Part shown: positions 51,900 to 59,798 of the stretch, one piece after another
How positions within the stretch are numbered: position 1 is the first letter of the stretch
Layout of the letters: the number at the start of each line of letters is the position of its first letter
Source: Gaoshiqia sediminis
Lineage (GTDB): Bacteria > Bacteroidota > Bacteroidia > Bacteroidales > Prolixibacteraceae
Direction: 5' to 3'
Length of the DNA stretch: 64,000 nt
NCBI RefSeq assembly: GCF_025907915.1
Contig: NZ_JAPAAF010000008.1
Coordinates: forward strand, 95,662 to 159,661
Position numbers and translations under genes: made by a program
Notes under the pieces: generated by a model
Told to the model about the DNA's origin: nothing
The model's database searches: none
The model's input: the letters and a program-made list of their open reading frames with translations, nothing else

Positions 51900-52904
51900 T
51901 TAATTTTTAAAAATTTTTAATTCGTCTTTTCTATCGTTATTGGCTTTTAGCTCGTATTCGATTCCATACATACTCTCCAGAATCTTCAGAAACAGGTCGA
52001 GCGGTTTTCCTTTGATGATGGTTCCCGAGATTTTAATATCTTCTATATTTTCACCAAGCAAGTCAATATCAACATTATACCATCTTTCCAGTATTTTTGC
52101 CAGGTCTGAAAGTTTCGTTTCATTCAGCAAAATTTTTCCATTAATCCATGTGATATAAAATTCGGTATTGATTTTTCGTTGATTTGTTTCGCCTGTAATT
52201 TTATTGAAAATAAATTGCTCTGAGGGCTCTAATACCACTAAGGGATTTTCGTGCACATCATTAACAGACACTTTCCCCTCAATTAAGGTTACCACCAAGT
52301 TTGGATCGTCATCGTAAGACTCGACATTGAAGGTAGTACCATGTACTTTGATTGTGCCTGATTTTGTTTTGACCTCAAATGGGATTTTGTCGTTACGGGC
52401 TACTTTAAATTGAGCTTCGCCACTAAGCACTACGGTTCGTTTTCGTGAATCAAAGGAGGTTGGATATTCAAATTTCGTCCCTGCATTTAGCCAAACTTCG
52501 GTGCCATCAGAGAGTGTTAATTTGCTCATTTGTCCCCACTCCAGTTCAATTGTATTCAACGGGAGCTCATCCGTATCTGGCCCAAAGAACCTGGGTACCA
52601 TGATTCCAATCAGGAGTGCAAGAGCAAAAACAGCAGCATATTTTAGGGAATGAATCATCAACTTTCTGTATTTTGACTCAGTGGGGGTTTGATGGTTAAT
52701 ATATTCCCAATTTTTTTCTTTGTTGACACGATGGATAAGTAAGCTATTGGCGGTTTTAAAATGAACCTGATTTACCTGTCGAATGATCTTTTGGACTTCG
52801 TCTGTATCTTTTATTTTGCCAAATTCTTCTTCTTCCTCTTTATTCAGGCTTTTATGAAGGCTACCGACAGCTAATTCCCAAATTTTATTGCTTTCCATAT
52901 ACAT
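51900..52904 (-). CDS. FecR family anti-sigma factor
   Basis: A 334-aa inner-membrane protein. It has an N-terminal cytosolic helical part (MESNKIWELAVGSLHKSLNK), one transmembrane segment (YAAVFALALLIGIMVPRFF, residues ~88-106) and a periplasmic FecR domain (LNTIELEWGQMSKLTLSDGT, VVLSGEAQFKVARNDKIPFE). A DUF4974 C-terminal domain (LNETKLSDLAKILERWYNVD) contacts the STN domain of the receptor. It would hold the neighbouring ECF sigma until the SusC-like receptor signals ligand. Two Met codons (52904, 52898) open the frame. Confidence 0.93.
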   Translation of the reverse strand: MYMESNKIWELAVGSLHKSLNKEEEEEFGKIKDTDEVQKIIRQVNQVHFKTANSLLIHRVNKEKNWEYINHQTPTESKYRKLMIHSLKYAAVFALALLIGIMVPRFFGPDTDELPLNTIELEWGQMSKLTLSDGTEVWLNAGTKFEYPTSFDSRKRTVVLSGEAQFKVARNDKIPFEVKTKSGTIKVHGTTFNVESYDDDPNLVVTLIEGKVSVNDVHENPLVVLEPSEQFIFNKITGETNQRKINTEFYITWINGKILLNETKLSDLAKILERWYNVDIDLLGENIEDIKISGTIIKGKPLDLFLKILESMYGIEYELKANNDRKDELKIFKN

Positions 52905-52961
52905 CCGATATTACAGATAAAGGACGCCATGGACAGACAATCGGGTGACAGTAAAAGCGAA

Positions 52962-53525
52962 TTATTTTAATCTATTGAAGAAAAACCATAGCAGCAGGCG
53001 ATCATTTTTCAATCTGTCCCGGAGAAAAAGGTAAGCCCTCGACATTTGAGTTTTAACGGTGTTAACGGAAATACCCAGAAACTCAGCAATAGCACTATAG
53101 GTCATTCCATTCACTATTGCCAGTTCAAGAATTTTTTTTCGTTGCTCCGGAAGTTCTTGCATTACTTCAAAAACTTTACGAATGGTTTCTTCTTTTTCAA
53201 GGTCATATTCTTCAACCGGAGTGTTTTCAAGCTTCGTGATAATTGAATCAAGGTCGATTTTTCGGCTTTCCGGAGATCTCAGATAGCTATACATGCTGTT
53301 TCGAACGGCCAGGAGGAGGTAATTTTTAAGGGAAGAATTAACATTGATTGTTTCTCTGCGTTCCCAAATCCGGATAAAGCAATCGCTAACAATATCTTGC
53401 GAAAGCTCAAGATTACTAATCACGGAGTTTGCATAAAGACAAAGAGAAGCATAATATTCATCGAAAAGCAGACGAAACGCCTGCTTATCACCCGATTTTA
53501 TTTTATGCCAGTTGAGATTGTCCAT
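52962..53525 (-). CDS. ECF-type RNA polymerase sigma-70 factor
   Basis: A 187-aa extracytoplasmic-function sigma factor. Region 2 is seen as FRLLFDEYYASLCLYANSVI and DIVSDCFIRIWERRE. Region 4 is the HTH VNGMTYSAIAEFLGISVNTV followed by KTQMSRAYLFLRDRL. The start MDNLNWHKIKSGDKQAF is usual for the family; the frame also opens 8 codons upstream. With the FecR gene it forms the regulatory head of the susCD-sialidase locus, and its targets are presumably the downstream receptor genes. Confidence 0.93.
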   Translation of the reverse strand: MDNLNWHKIKSGDKQAFRLLFDEYYASLCLYANSVISNLELSQDIVSDCFIRIWERRETINVNSSLKNYLLLAVRNSMYSYLRSPESRKIDLDSIITKLENTPVEEYDLEKEETIRKVFEVMQELPEQRKKILELAIVNGMTYSAIAEFLGISVNTVKTQMSRAYLFLRDRLKNDRLLLWFFFNRLK

Positions 53526-53670
53526 TTTAGCCGATACATATCTGTACAATTTTAGTGATTAATTCAGCATAAAAAAAGCCATACAGCTCCAGAAACACGC
53601 TCAGGACGACTGACAGCTCCATTGGGGCGTTTTTTGCGCTGTGCTTAAATGAGAGGCAGGCGTTTTGACG

Positions 53671-53730
53671 TTTCAAGTTCCAAGTTTCAGGTTCCAAATT
53701 TCAAGTTCCAGGTTTCAGGTTTCAAGTTCG
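53671..53730. repeat. TTTCAAGT/TTTCAGGT array, copy 2
   Basis: About seven imperfect 8-bp units, TTTCAAGT, TTCCAAGT, TTTCAGGT, TTCCAAAT and so on, before repeat A copy 1. It has the same type and context as the arrays at 45084 and 57620. Confidence 0.85.
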
Positions 53731-53828
53731 GGCTGTGTTTGGAGCTTTGGAGTTATGGTTTTTGTTGTTAGAAAGGATGGGCAATAACCCCTCATTGCCG
53801 CTTCGCTCAAACGAGGGGGAGGTGGTGT

Positions 53829-54122
53829 AATGGGATCACTATTTGATACAGATCCTGAAACGAGTTCAGGATGACTGATAACTTTCCAGGGCCTTGTTTG
53901 CGCTGGGCTAAAATAGGGGTAGCGGAGTAGCCGGAGTAAACTACGTTTATATGGAGTTTATTGTCCTAAAGCCGGACGGGCTCTTCCTTTTCCATTCGAT
54001 GAAAAGGAAGCAAAAATCTTGTCAAAACGAACCCTCGTCCGGGCGTTTTGACGGCCCGCGCACCGCTCCGTTCAACAGTTGCCGGGGTTTAAAAAGTGGT
54101 GTTATTCGGCAGACTGTCCTAA
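53829..54122. repeat. Dispersed repeat A, copy 1
   Basis: A 294-bp unit, nearly identical to 57160-57454 in the same orientation. It is rich in hairpins: TCCTGAA/TTCAGGA, CTTCCTTTTC/GAAAAGGAAG around a CATTCGAT loop, and GTCAAAACG/CGTTTTGAC. Differences between copies include base changes that would alter or stop the apparent peptide, so the conservation is at the DNA/RNA level. Confidence 0.88.
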
Positions 54123-54181
54123 AGAATTTCCGGGGAACGACGCGAGATCGAGCTTGGGGGTGTTTTGTTGTCGTTGGAAAT

Positions 54182-54272
54182 GACGGGCAGGGAAGCTCTC
54201 GTTACTGCTTCGCTCAAATGAGAGGGAGGCGATAAATCGGATTAAAAATCCGGATTTAATAGGTCGGGATTG
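54182..54272. repeat. Dispersed repeat B, copy 2
   Basis: Same unit as 45171-45274 and 57727-57809 (GACGGGCAGGGAAGCTCTCG ... AAATCCGGATTTAATAGG), 60 bp after repeat A copy 1. Its A-then-B order matches the second locus at 57160-57809. Confidence 0.88.
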
Positions 54273-54366
54273 CAAAATCAGCTGGAGTCAAACCGTACAC
54301 CACCAACCAGTTTCCTTCCCGATGGGAATCATACCTCGTAAACTAGAGCACTAAAAACAGGAAGCT

Positions 54367-55530
54367 ATGGAAACTAAAAAACTAAGTTTTACCATTGAAG
54401 AGTTACATCAACTGGCATGGAAAGAGTCTATCAGCAGACTCGCTAAACGACTTGATTTCAACGAAGCAGTGATTCGAAATAAATGCAAAGAACTGGGTAT
54501 TCCTACTCCCCACTCAGCTTATTGGTCGAAATTAAAGTTTGGGAAGTCGGTTGAGATTACAGCGCTGCCGAAATCGGTCGATCCGAAACAGGTTGTGGTA
54601 TTGGAAGACAAACCGAAGAAGAAACAGCGGAGCACTAAAACGGGAGAACAAAGTAATAGCACAAACAATACTTGCGGTGAAGGTAAAAAAGTAGCTACTC
54701 ATCTACCCGAGGCTAACAAAAAACAAAGAGAACATCCGCTGGTGGTCCAGACTCGTAATGAGTTTAAGCGTCAATCCCGGATTGCACGGGATAACTGGGA
54801 AGAGCTTCAAAAAAGTATTCCTCATCTATCGATTTATGTTTCAAAGGAGCATCGCGAGCGGGCATTGTCCATTTTCGACATGATCATCAAGGGCCTCAAC
54901 GCACGGGGCTACGCAGTCAGAGCTGATGAACAAGGACACACCGCTGTTGTGATTATTGATGTTGAAATCCCCATACATATTCGGGAGAAACGGAAGCGCG
55001 TGCCAAATAAAGACCCTCAACGGACATGGCCCAAATATGACTACAAACACACCGGAATTTTAGTTTTTGTTTCTGAGCTGTGTTCCTGGCGAAGAAAAGA
55101 GTATTACGACAAGCCCTACGTGAAACTTGAAGAAAAAGTCGATGTTATTGTCGAGCGGATTATCGCTGAGGGGCTGGAAGAACACCGGGTGAAAATCGAG
55201 TCGGCAATTAGACGGAAACAGGAAGCTGAACAAAAGCAGCTTGAAAAAGAGCGCAGGCTACGGGTTAATGCTGAGCTTGAAAAATTTAAGGACTTATTTC
55301 GGTTGCAAAAACGTTGGCATCAAGCCGAAACCATAAGAGCATTTCTTGATACCTACGAGGAGGTTTTCAGCGCCAGCAATGATTTTAGCGATGAGCAACA
55401 GAACTGGCTTGCCTGGGCTCGAAAAAAGGCAGACTGGTATGATCCGTTTATTGAGGATGATGATGAATTGATGAAGGGCATTGACCGGGATAAATTAGAG
55501 CCGCTACCGGTGAAGGATGGTTGGTATTAA
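54367..55530 (+). CDS. HTH-type protein of unknown function in repeat-bounded cassette
   Basis: A 387-aa protein. Residues ~8-60 form a helix-turn-helix-like region (FTIEELHQLAWKESISRLAK, then AVIRNKCKELGIPTPHSAYW and SKLKFGKSVEITALP). I recognise this arrangement from uncharacterised proteins on bacterial mobile and accessory elements. Residues ~75-120 are a Lys/Ser/Asn-rich linker. The centre has VQTRNEFKRQSRIARDNWEE, and ~270-310 is a charged coiled coil (RRKQEAEQKQLEKERRLRVN). The acidic C-terminus ends DGWY. There is no membrane segment and no catalytic motif. It sits alone between long repeats, so the role (DNA-binding regulator or defence-related) is open. Confidence 0.72.
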   Translation: METKKLSFTIEELHQLAWKESISRLAKRLDFNEAVIRNKCKELGIPTPHSAYWSKLKFGKSVEITALPKSVDPKQVVVLEDKPKKKQRSTKTGEQSNSTNNTCGEGKKVATHLPEANKKQREHPLVVQTRNEFKRQSRIARDNWEELQKSIPHLSIYVSKEHRERALSIFDMIIKGLNARGYAVRADEQGHTAVVIIDVEIPIHIREKRKRVPNKDPQRTWPKYDYKHTGILVFVSELCSWRRKEYYDKPYVKLEEKVDVIVERIIAEGLEEHRVKIESAIRRKQEAEQKQLEKERRLRVNAELEKFKDLFRLQKRWHQAETIRAFLDTYEEVFSASNDFSDEQQNWLAWARKKADWYDPFIEDDDELMKGIDRDKLEPLPVKDGWY

Positions 55531-55725
55531 GATCAGCAGGTATTCTCGCCCAAGTGCCAGCGCAATGAGCTGACGCAGGCGAACAAGTGCGGGGCGGGAT
55601 TGTGGCGACACAAGCCTGGCACAAACGCCGTGAGGCAAGACAGCGAGTTGGGGCTGCAAGCTTCAAGTATTTAGCTGCAAAAAAGGAGGAGCAGTATACC
55701 GTTACCTGCGCAGGGGGTGAAGATC

Positions 55726-55926
55726 AGCGGATTGGAATCCGCTGCACCCGAATGGCCGATTGGAAATCGGACGTCCCGGGGAAGTGCTTATGAATCCCGA
55801 CAGCGGACTTCGATTAATTGGCCGGGAAAACTGAATTTTCGCAGAAAGCAATTAACTTTAGATTCCGAAATTTATTCGGACTGGCAAATCCAGTATAAAA
55901 AGGAAAGAGTAGCCATTGCAAATGGC
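55726..55926. repeat. Array of five REP-like hairpins
   Basis: Successive short perfect palindromes with 2-5-nt loops: AGCGGATT/AATCCGCT (55726-55743), CCGATT/AATCGG (55756-55770), TCCGAA/TTCGGA (about 55863-55880), ACTGG/CCAGT (about 55880-55894) and GCCATT/AATGGC (55912-55926). The stems differ in sequence but share the pattern stem-(ttgg/gcaa)-stem. This is reminiscent of Bacteroidota REP-like elements; no RAYT-type transposase gene is present in the window. Confidence 0.7.
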
Positions 55927-55940
55927 ACTTGATCCCCCGG

Positions 55941-55974
55941 AGAGGAAAGTGATTTATTTGCTTTCCTCTTTTTT
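55941..55974 (+). terminator. Terminator downstream of the hairpin array
   Basis: AGAGGAAAG / CTTTCCTCT forms a 9-bp stem with an 11-nt loop followed by TTTTTT. It could end a plus-strand transcript covering the HTH gene and the hairpin array. Confidence 0.8.
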
Positions 55975-55986
55975 CGTATGTCTATT

Positions 55987-56826
55987 TTAATGTTTCCAGG
56001 AATCCATCCCCTTGGTATATTGGATGTAGAACTTGTCCGGAGCCTCGGGTTTCATAAAAGGTATCCTTTCGCTACTTTTTTGTCCGCAAAACTCGTCATA
56101 TTTATAGTCAAAAATTTCTTTGGACGGGAAATTGGTTACTTCAGCAACATAGAAATTATTCGCAAATACAACTGGTTCAGCTGTGCTTTCCAACGAATAC
56201 GTGATCCGGTTTGTAAACTGGATCGGGCTTTCTGTTTCATTGAATGAAACGCTATTAATTTGTTTCGCTTTTGGGTATTTAAATAATTTACAGTCGCGCA
56301 CCAAGGCATCGTTGATCGCAAATTCGGATATAATTACTGATGCTTTGGGCGGTATTGTCATGATTTTCTTTTCTGAGTATGACACAGCATCGCCAGAAGA
56401 TGTCATTGCACTTACGTTCGAGGTAGCTGCCAGGGTATTGGTTTTTAATAAACCAAAATAATTGATTCCGCTTAGGGCAGATGCTCCTGTAACTCCTTTT
56501 GATGCTGCTTTGCTGATCGTTGATGAATAGGTAAAGGTGCGATCCTGATAGTATTGTTTTGCCGTACCATTTATGATGAAGAAGCTTTTTTCCAAATCCA
56601 GCTGAATGTTTTCGTCTGTTTTGTTATAAAACTGAAATCCGATATTGCCGTTTCTTTCCCATAAGTTATACGCTACCACACAATTGTTATCTTCATAGAT
56701 CAGACCGTTATTCTCTGTAATCATTTGTTTATCTGTTTTCACCTGATAAACCTGATAGAAGTTTTTAGAACAAGAAGTCAGAAGACTCAGTGACACCACA
56801 AAATAAAATAAATGTTTGATTTTCAT
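55987..56826 (-). CDS. Putative lipoprotein of unknown function
   Basis: A 279-aa protein with a lipoprotein signal MKIKHLFYFVVSLSLLTSCS (Cys 19). The mature part is mainly beta-rich. NGLIYEDNNCVVAYNLWERN and IGFQFYNKTDENIQLDLEKS describe a common Bacteroidota exported-protein pattern in which a folded domain senses nothing that I can name. A central Ser/Ala-rich segment (STISKAASKGVTGASALSG) is followed by IPPKASVIISEFAINDA. It is AT-rich and lies alone inside the repeat-bounded cassette, convergent with the HTH gene. Confidence 0.7.
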   Translation of the reverse strand: MKIKHLFYFVVSLSLLTSCSKNFYQVYQVKTDKQMITENNGLIYEDNNCVVAYNLWERNGNIGFQFYNKTDENIQLDLEKSFFIINGTAKQYYQDRTFTYSSTISKAASKGVTGASALSGINYFGLLKTNTLAATSNVSAMTSSGDAVSYSEKKIMTIPPKASVIISEFAINDALVRDCKLFKYPKAKQINSVSFNETESPIQFTNRITYSLESTAEPVVFANNFYVAEVTNFPSKEIFDYKYDEFCGQKSSERIPFMKPEAPDKFYIQYTKGMDSWKH

Positions 56827-57159
56827 AGATGAAATACATTAAAGGTTTACATTAATTGTTTTATTTAACACGTTACGCGTAGGGGATTCCAGACAAGATC
56901 CGGAGGGTGAATGCATTGGCATATTAACACTTTCCCGAAATTCTAATCCTGAAAAATAAAATTAAGGAAAATAAAAAACAGGATAATAAGCAAAAGTTTA
57001 TTTAGAAAGATTCTATTATTGGTTATACCTGAAGGAGCGATACTCAGCTGTGATGCCTAAGCTGTACCGAGACCATACCGATTGTCGTTAGAGACGACGG
57101 GCAGGGAAGCTCTTCCCGAAAGTCGTCGTGACAGGCTATTTCCGCTTCGCTCAACGGGG

Positions 57160-57454
57160 TAATGGATTCACTCTTTGATATAGATCCTGAAACAAGTTCA
57201 GGATGACTGATAACTTTCCAGGGCCTTGTTTGCGCTGGGCTTAAATAGGGGTAGCGGAGTAGCCGGAGGAAACTACGTTTATTTGGAGTTTATTGTCCTC
57301 AAGCCGGACGGACTCTTCCTTTTCCAGTCGATGAAAAGGAAGCAAAAATCTTGTCAAAACGAACCCTCAGCCGGGCGTTTTGACGGCCCGCGCACCGCTC
57401 CGTTCAACAGTTGCTGAGTTTTAAAAAGTGGTGCGATTCGGCAGACTGGCCTAA
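57160..57454. repeat. Dispersed repeat A, copy 2
   Basis: Direct repeat of 53829-54122. The same three hairpins are conserved, with a compensating kind of drift in loops (CATTCGAT to CAGTCGAT). Together with copy 1 it brackets a ~3.3-kb segment holding the HTH gene and a lipoprotein gene. Confidence 0.88.
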
Positions 57455-57516
57455 CGAACATTCTCCAAAAGTTGGGGAAATTTTGGGCCGGTGGTGGATT
57501 TTGAAGGTTAGTGAAT

Positions 57517-57536
57517 GGCCACGGCATGCCGTGGCC
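57517..57536. repeat. 20-bp perfect palindrome
   Basis: GGCCACGGCATGCCGTGGCC is self-complementary over its full length and has no loop, suggesting a dimeric protein site or a cruciform-prone spot. It lies between repeat A copy 2 and the 8-bp array. Confidence 0.8.
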
Positions 57537-57619
57537 GTACGGGGGCTTTCCTCGCTGGGTGGGTGGCCGCGATGTATTGTGGCTGTACATTTTGTTGTTG
57601 GAAAGGATGGGCTGGGAAA

Positions 57620-57678
57620 GTTTCAAGTTTCAGGTTTCAGGTTTCAAGTTTCAGGTTTCAAGTTTCAGGTTTCAAGTT
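57620..57678. repeat. TTTCAAGT/TTTCAGGT array, copy 3
   Basis: Seven regular 8-bp units, the cleanest of the three arrays. Unit number differs between loci, as in slippage-prone tandem repeats. Confidence 0.88.
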
Positions 57679-57726
57679 GAGCACTTTGTGGGTGTTTGGG
57701 GGTTGTGGTTTGTTGTCGTTGGAAAT

Positions 57727-57809
57727 GACGGGCAGGGAAGCTCTCGTTACTGCTTCGCTCAAATGAGAGGGAGGCGGGAAATCGGATTAAAAATCCGGAT
57801 TTAATAGGT
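57727..57809. repeat. Dispersed repeat B, copy 3
   Basis: Nearly identical to 54182-54264, starting GACGGGCAGGGAAGCTCTCG and ending in the ATCGGATTAAAAATCCGGAT hairpin. It is the last repeat before the HEPN-like gene's 3' end. Confidence 0.88.
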
Positions 57810-57949
57810 ATGATCTTAAAGTCAATAGTCTCGTACGTTGTTTTCTGAATGTGCCTCGAACAATGATTAGTGCTGAAATTGAAAAATAACAGCCCCTGAA
57901 GAAAAAACAAATTATTACTCACTCCTCATATTCATACTTCCGACTAAGT

Positions 57950-59635
57950 TTATTCCATGTATCCCTTGTAATCGCAAATGTTAAAGACTTGCTGAATATT
58001 TTCGGCTGTTTTTACCTGTTCGAATAGATTTTCAAAGCATACAAAGACATCATCCAAATTTTCGAGGACTGGATTTTCAGCCAAAGCGTGCGTAATCTGT
58101 TCTATCGAAAAAAGCAGATAGTGTCTTAAATGGCCTGCGACTAATTCCAGGTTGGCAGATGCACGACCTTCGTGCACAACTTCGTTGCGGATGCGATATA
58201 TTCTGGTAAGATGTTGTTCCAGCCTCGTAGAATGTCTTTCCAAGGATTTCTGAATTGTCTTTTTCCCGTAAAAAAGCTCAATATACTTTTCCAACCGATG
58301 AAAAGCTAATGGATCGTCAACTGAGGCAGACTTGATCACTTCCATCGTTGCATGCGAGAACAAATGACTTTTTTCGATTGATTTTCCTTCAAGGGTAATT
58401 GCGAACCTATTCAATGTATCAATCAAATAATTGGCCCTACGCTGAATATAAAAGGATGAATTTAATGCTATAAAGAAATTTTTAATTCGATTTATTGAGT
58501 CTTCATCGGTGTATTCGGATGAGTAAAGCTGCTCAAAGCCGATCCAATAATTCAAAATTTTATGCTCAAGTTCAGCTGATTCATTACCTAATTTATAGAA
58601 GCGAATAGCTGATCTCAGTTTTTCTCGTGATGAAGTTCCCTCAGTAACCGTTGTATAATTTTGTGCAAACCTTTCAAATTCTTGTTCCTGATAGGTGTAG
58701 AAACCGTCAAGGAGCTCTTCTAAAGGCTCCATTCGAAATCTCCTAGAACTCAAATGGTAAGCAAACGCTTGTTTTTCAAACACTATCGTATTAACACTTT
58801 GATGGAGAATATTTATATCAATAATCTCAGAAATTCGTTGATACGAATCCTTAACTGCCTCTTTAAAATCAAAAGCATCAATACTTATGGAGATATATAA
58901 CTCGTCAGCTTTCAAACTTCTAAAAGACTTTTTAATCCGATCATTTTCTCGGAACTGGCCAGGAAACTCATCCAATACAGATAGCGAGCCTGAATTCACT
59001 CTAAAGGCGTCCTTTTGGCTTAGTTTAATTTTAAAAATAACTCGATAAGTTTCAGGACCATGATTTAGGGTACACCTAAATTTGACAAATGCTGGCTGCA
59101 ATGCGTTACCACTATTTAATGAATCAGAGAATTTGCTTATCCGACTTTTTATAAATGACCTCGAATAACCAGTATAAATTAACTCACTCATCAACCAGGA
59201 TGACAAACAATTTATCTTTTTGATGTCGACACTTTCATTAGCAATCAACAATGACTCTATTTCGCGGAACAGATTAAACTTAAAATCGTTGTTAGCACGA
59301 ATGAGACTTCGCGAAAGCAGTGAAAGCGATTTTATTCTCTTTTCATCTTTCGCGGAAGCACTTAATATGCTAATAACTTGATGCTTCTTGTAATTACTTA
59401 ACTCCAACACTCCACCAATACACTCATTTTCAGCTATCTGAATCGCTTCACCAACGATAGCAGTTATCGTTGGGTTATACTTTTTTACCTGCTTGTTATG
59501 AAATTTTTTGATGGTATTTTCTAACTCTCTGAAAATACTAACGGGGTTGTGCAGACTGACGCGATAAGAGTCAAACGTTTTTTGGTTTAGTAATTCATTA
59601 CAGCGACTGACAAAGTATTTTGTAGCATTATTCAT
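57950..59635 (-). CDS. Putative HEPN-domain protein next to type I restriction genes
   Basis: A 561-aa protein I cannot assign to a named family. The C-terminal third (residues ~330-520) is helical, with HKILNYWIGFEQLYSSEY and then RIYRIRNEVVHEGRASANLE. There R483-N-E-V-V-H488 fits the RxxxxH signature of HEPN ribonucleases, and the pattern is like Apea-type HEPN domains. The N-terminal two-thirds are mixed, with a beta-rich stretch (AFVKFRCTLNHGPETYRVIF) that may sense or bind a target. The frame continues open upstream into the DUF4268 gene, but the Met at 59635 (MNNATKYFVSRCNELL) follows that gene's stop and is chosen. Downstream of hsdR and DUF4268 on the same strand, it is a plausible RNA-targeting defence effector (inference). 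Confidence 0.7.
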   Translation of the reverse strand: MNNATKYFVSRCNELLNQKTFDSYRVSLHNPVSIFRELENTIKKFHNKQVKKYNPTITAIVGEAIQIAENECIGGVLELSNYKKHQVISILSASAKDEKRIKSLSLLSRSLIRANNDFKFNLFREIESLLIANESVDIKKINCLSSWLMSELIYTGYSRSFIKSRISKFSDSLNSGNALQPAFVKFRCTLNHGPETYRVIFKIKLSQKDAFRVNSGSLSVLDEFPGQFRENDRIKKSFRSLKADELYISISIDAFDFKEAVKDSYQRISEIIDINILHQSVNTIVFEKQAFAYHLSSRRFRMEPLEELLDGFYTYQEQEFERFAQNYTTVTEGTSSREKLRSAIRFYKLGNESAELEHKILNYWIGFEQLYSSEYTDEDSINRIKNFFIALNSSFYIQRRANYLIDTLNRFAITLEGKSIEKSHLFSHATMEVIKSASVDDPLAFHRLEKYIELFYGKKTIQKSLERHSTRLEQHLTRIYRIRNEVVHEGRASANLELVAGHLRHYLLFSIEQITHALAENPVLENLDDVFVCFENLFEQVKTAENIQQVFNICDYKGYME

Positions 59636-59765
59636 TGTAAATCCAATTTTTTGCACTAATTTTGTTTTGTAAAGGAGATCATCATTGTTAAAAATATAAG
59701 ATGGGAGACAGTGATTGCGAACAATCCGTTGGGAGTTTTCAATCCAGTTCTCCCTGAAGAAATTG

Positions 59766-59787
59766 GCCCGGCAATCCGGGCTTTTTT
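59766..59787 (+). terminator. Plus-strand terminator-like hairpin between DUF4268 and HEPN genes
   Basis: GCCCGG-CAAT-CCGGGC is a perfect 6-bp stem with a tetraloop followed by TTTTTT on the plus strand. All local genes are on the minus strand, so it would stop antisense transcription or serve a short plus-strand RNA; on the minus strand it is only a hairpin. Confidence 0.6.
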
Positions 59788-59798
59788 GTACCTTACAC

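Larger units (their letters stand above)
53526..54366. other. 841-bp gene-free repeat region
   Basis: Contains the TTTCAAGT-type array (53671-53730), a degenerate piece of repeat B (around 53775-53820), repeat A copy 1 (53829-54122) and repeat B copy 2 (54182-54272). The frame 53951-54235 is a translation of repeat A and not a gene. Promoters for the sigma gene on the minus strand would lie near 53530-53600, but none is clear. Confidence 0.7.
55531..55986. other. 456-bp stretch with hairpin array downstream of the HTH gene
   Basis: No gene seen. It holds the five-hairpin array (55726-55926) and a plus-strand terminator (55941-55974). The first ~190 bp show nothing recognisable. Confidence 0.65.
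56827..57949. other. 1.1-kb gene-free repeat region before the defence island
   Basis: Contains a truncated repeat B (from 57096), repeat A copy 2 (57160-57454), a 20-bp perfect palindrome (57517-57536), the TTTCAAGT array copy 3 (57620-57678) and repeat B copy 3 (57727-57809). Frames such as 57515-57766 translate the 8-bp array (repeated SSFRFQV) and are not genes. Confidence 0.7.

Noticed and set aside
53951..54235. Small frame MEFIVLKPDG... inside repeat A
   Set aside because: The second repeat copy lacks the same start and gains a stop, so the similarity comes from the DNA repeat.
57511..57804. Frames rich in repeated SSFRFQV
   Set aside because: Direct translation of the TTTCAAGT/TTTCAGGT tandem array.
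57920..57962. Minus-strand words TWNKLSRKYEYEE just after the HEPN-like gene
   Set aside because: Looks like a protein C-terminus in another frame, but it is too short to call and could be chance in AT-rich DNA.
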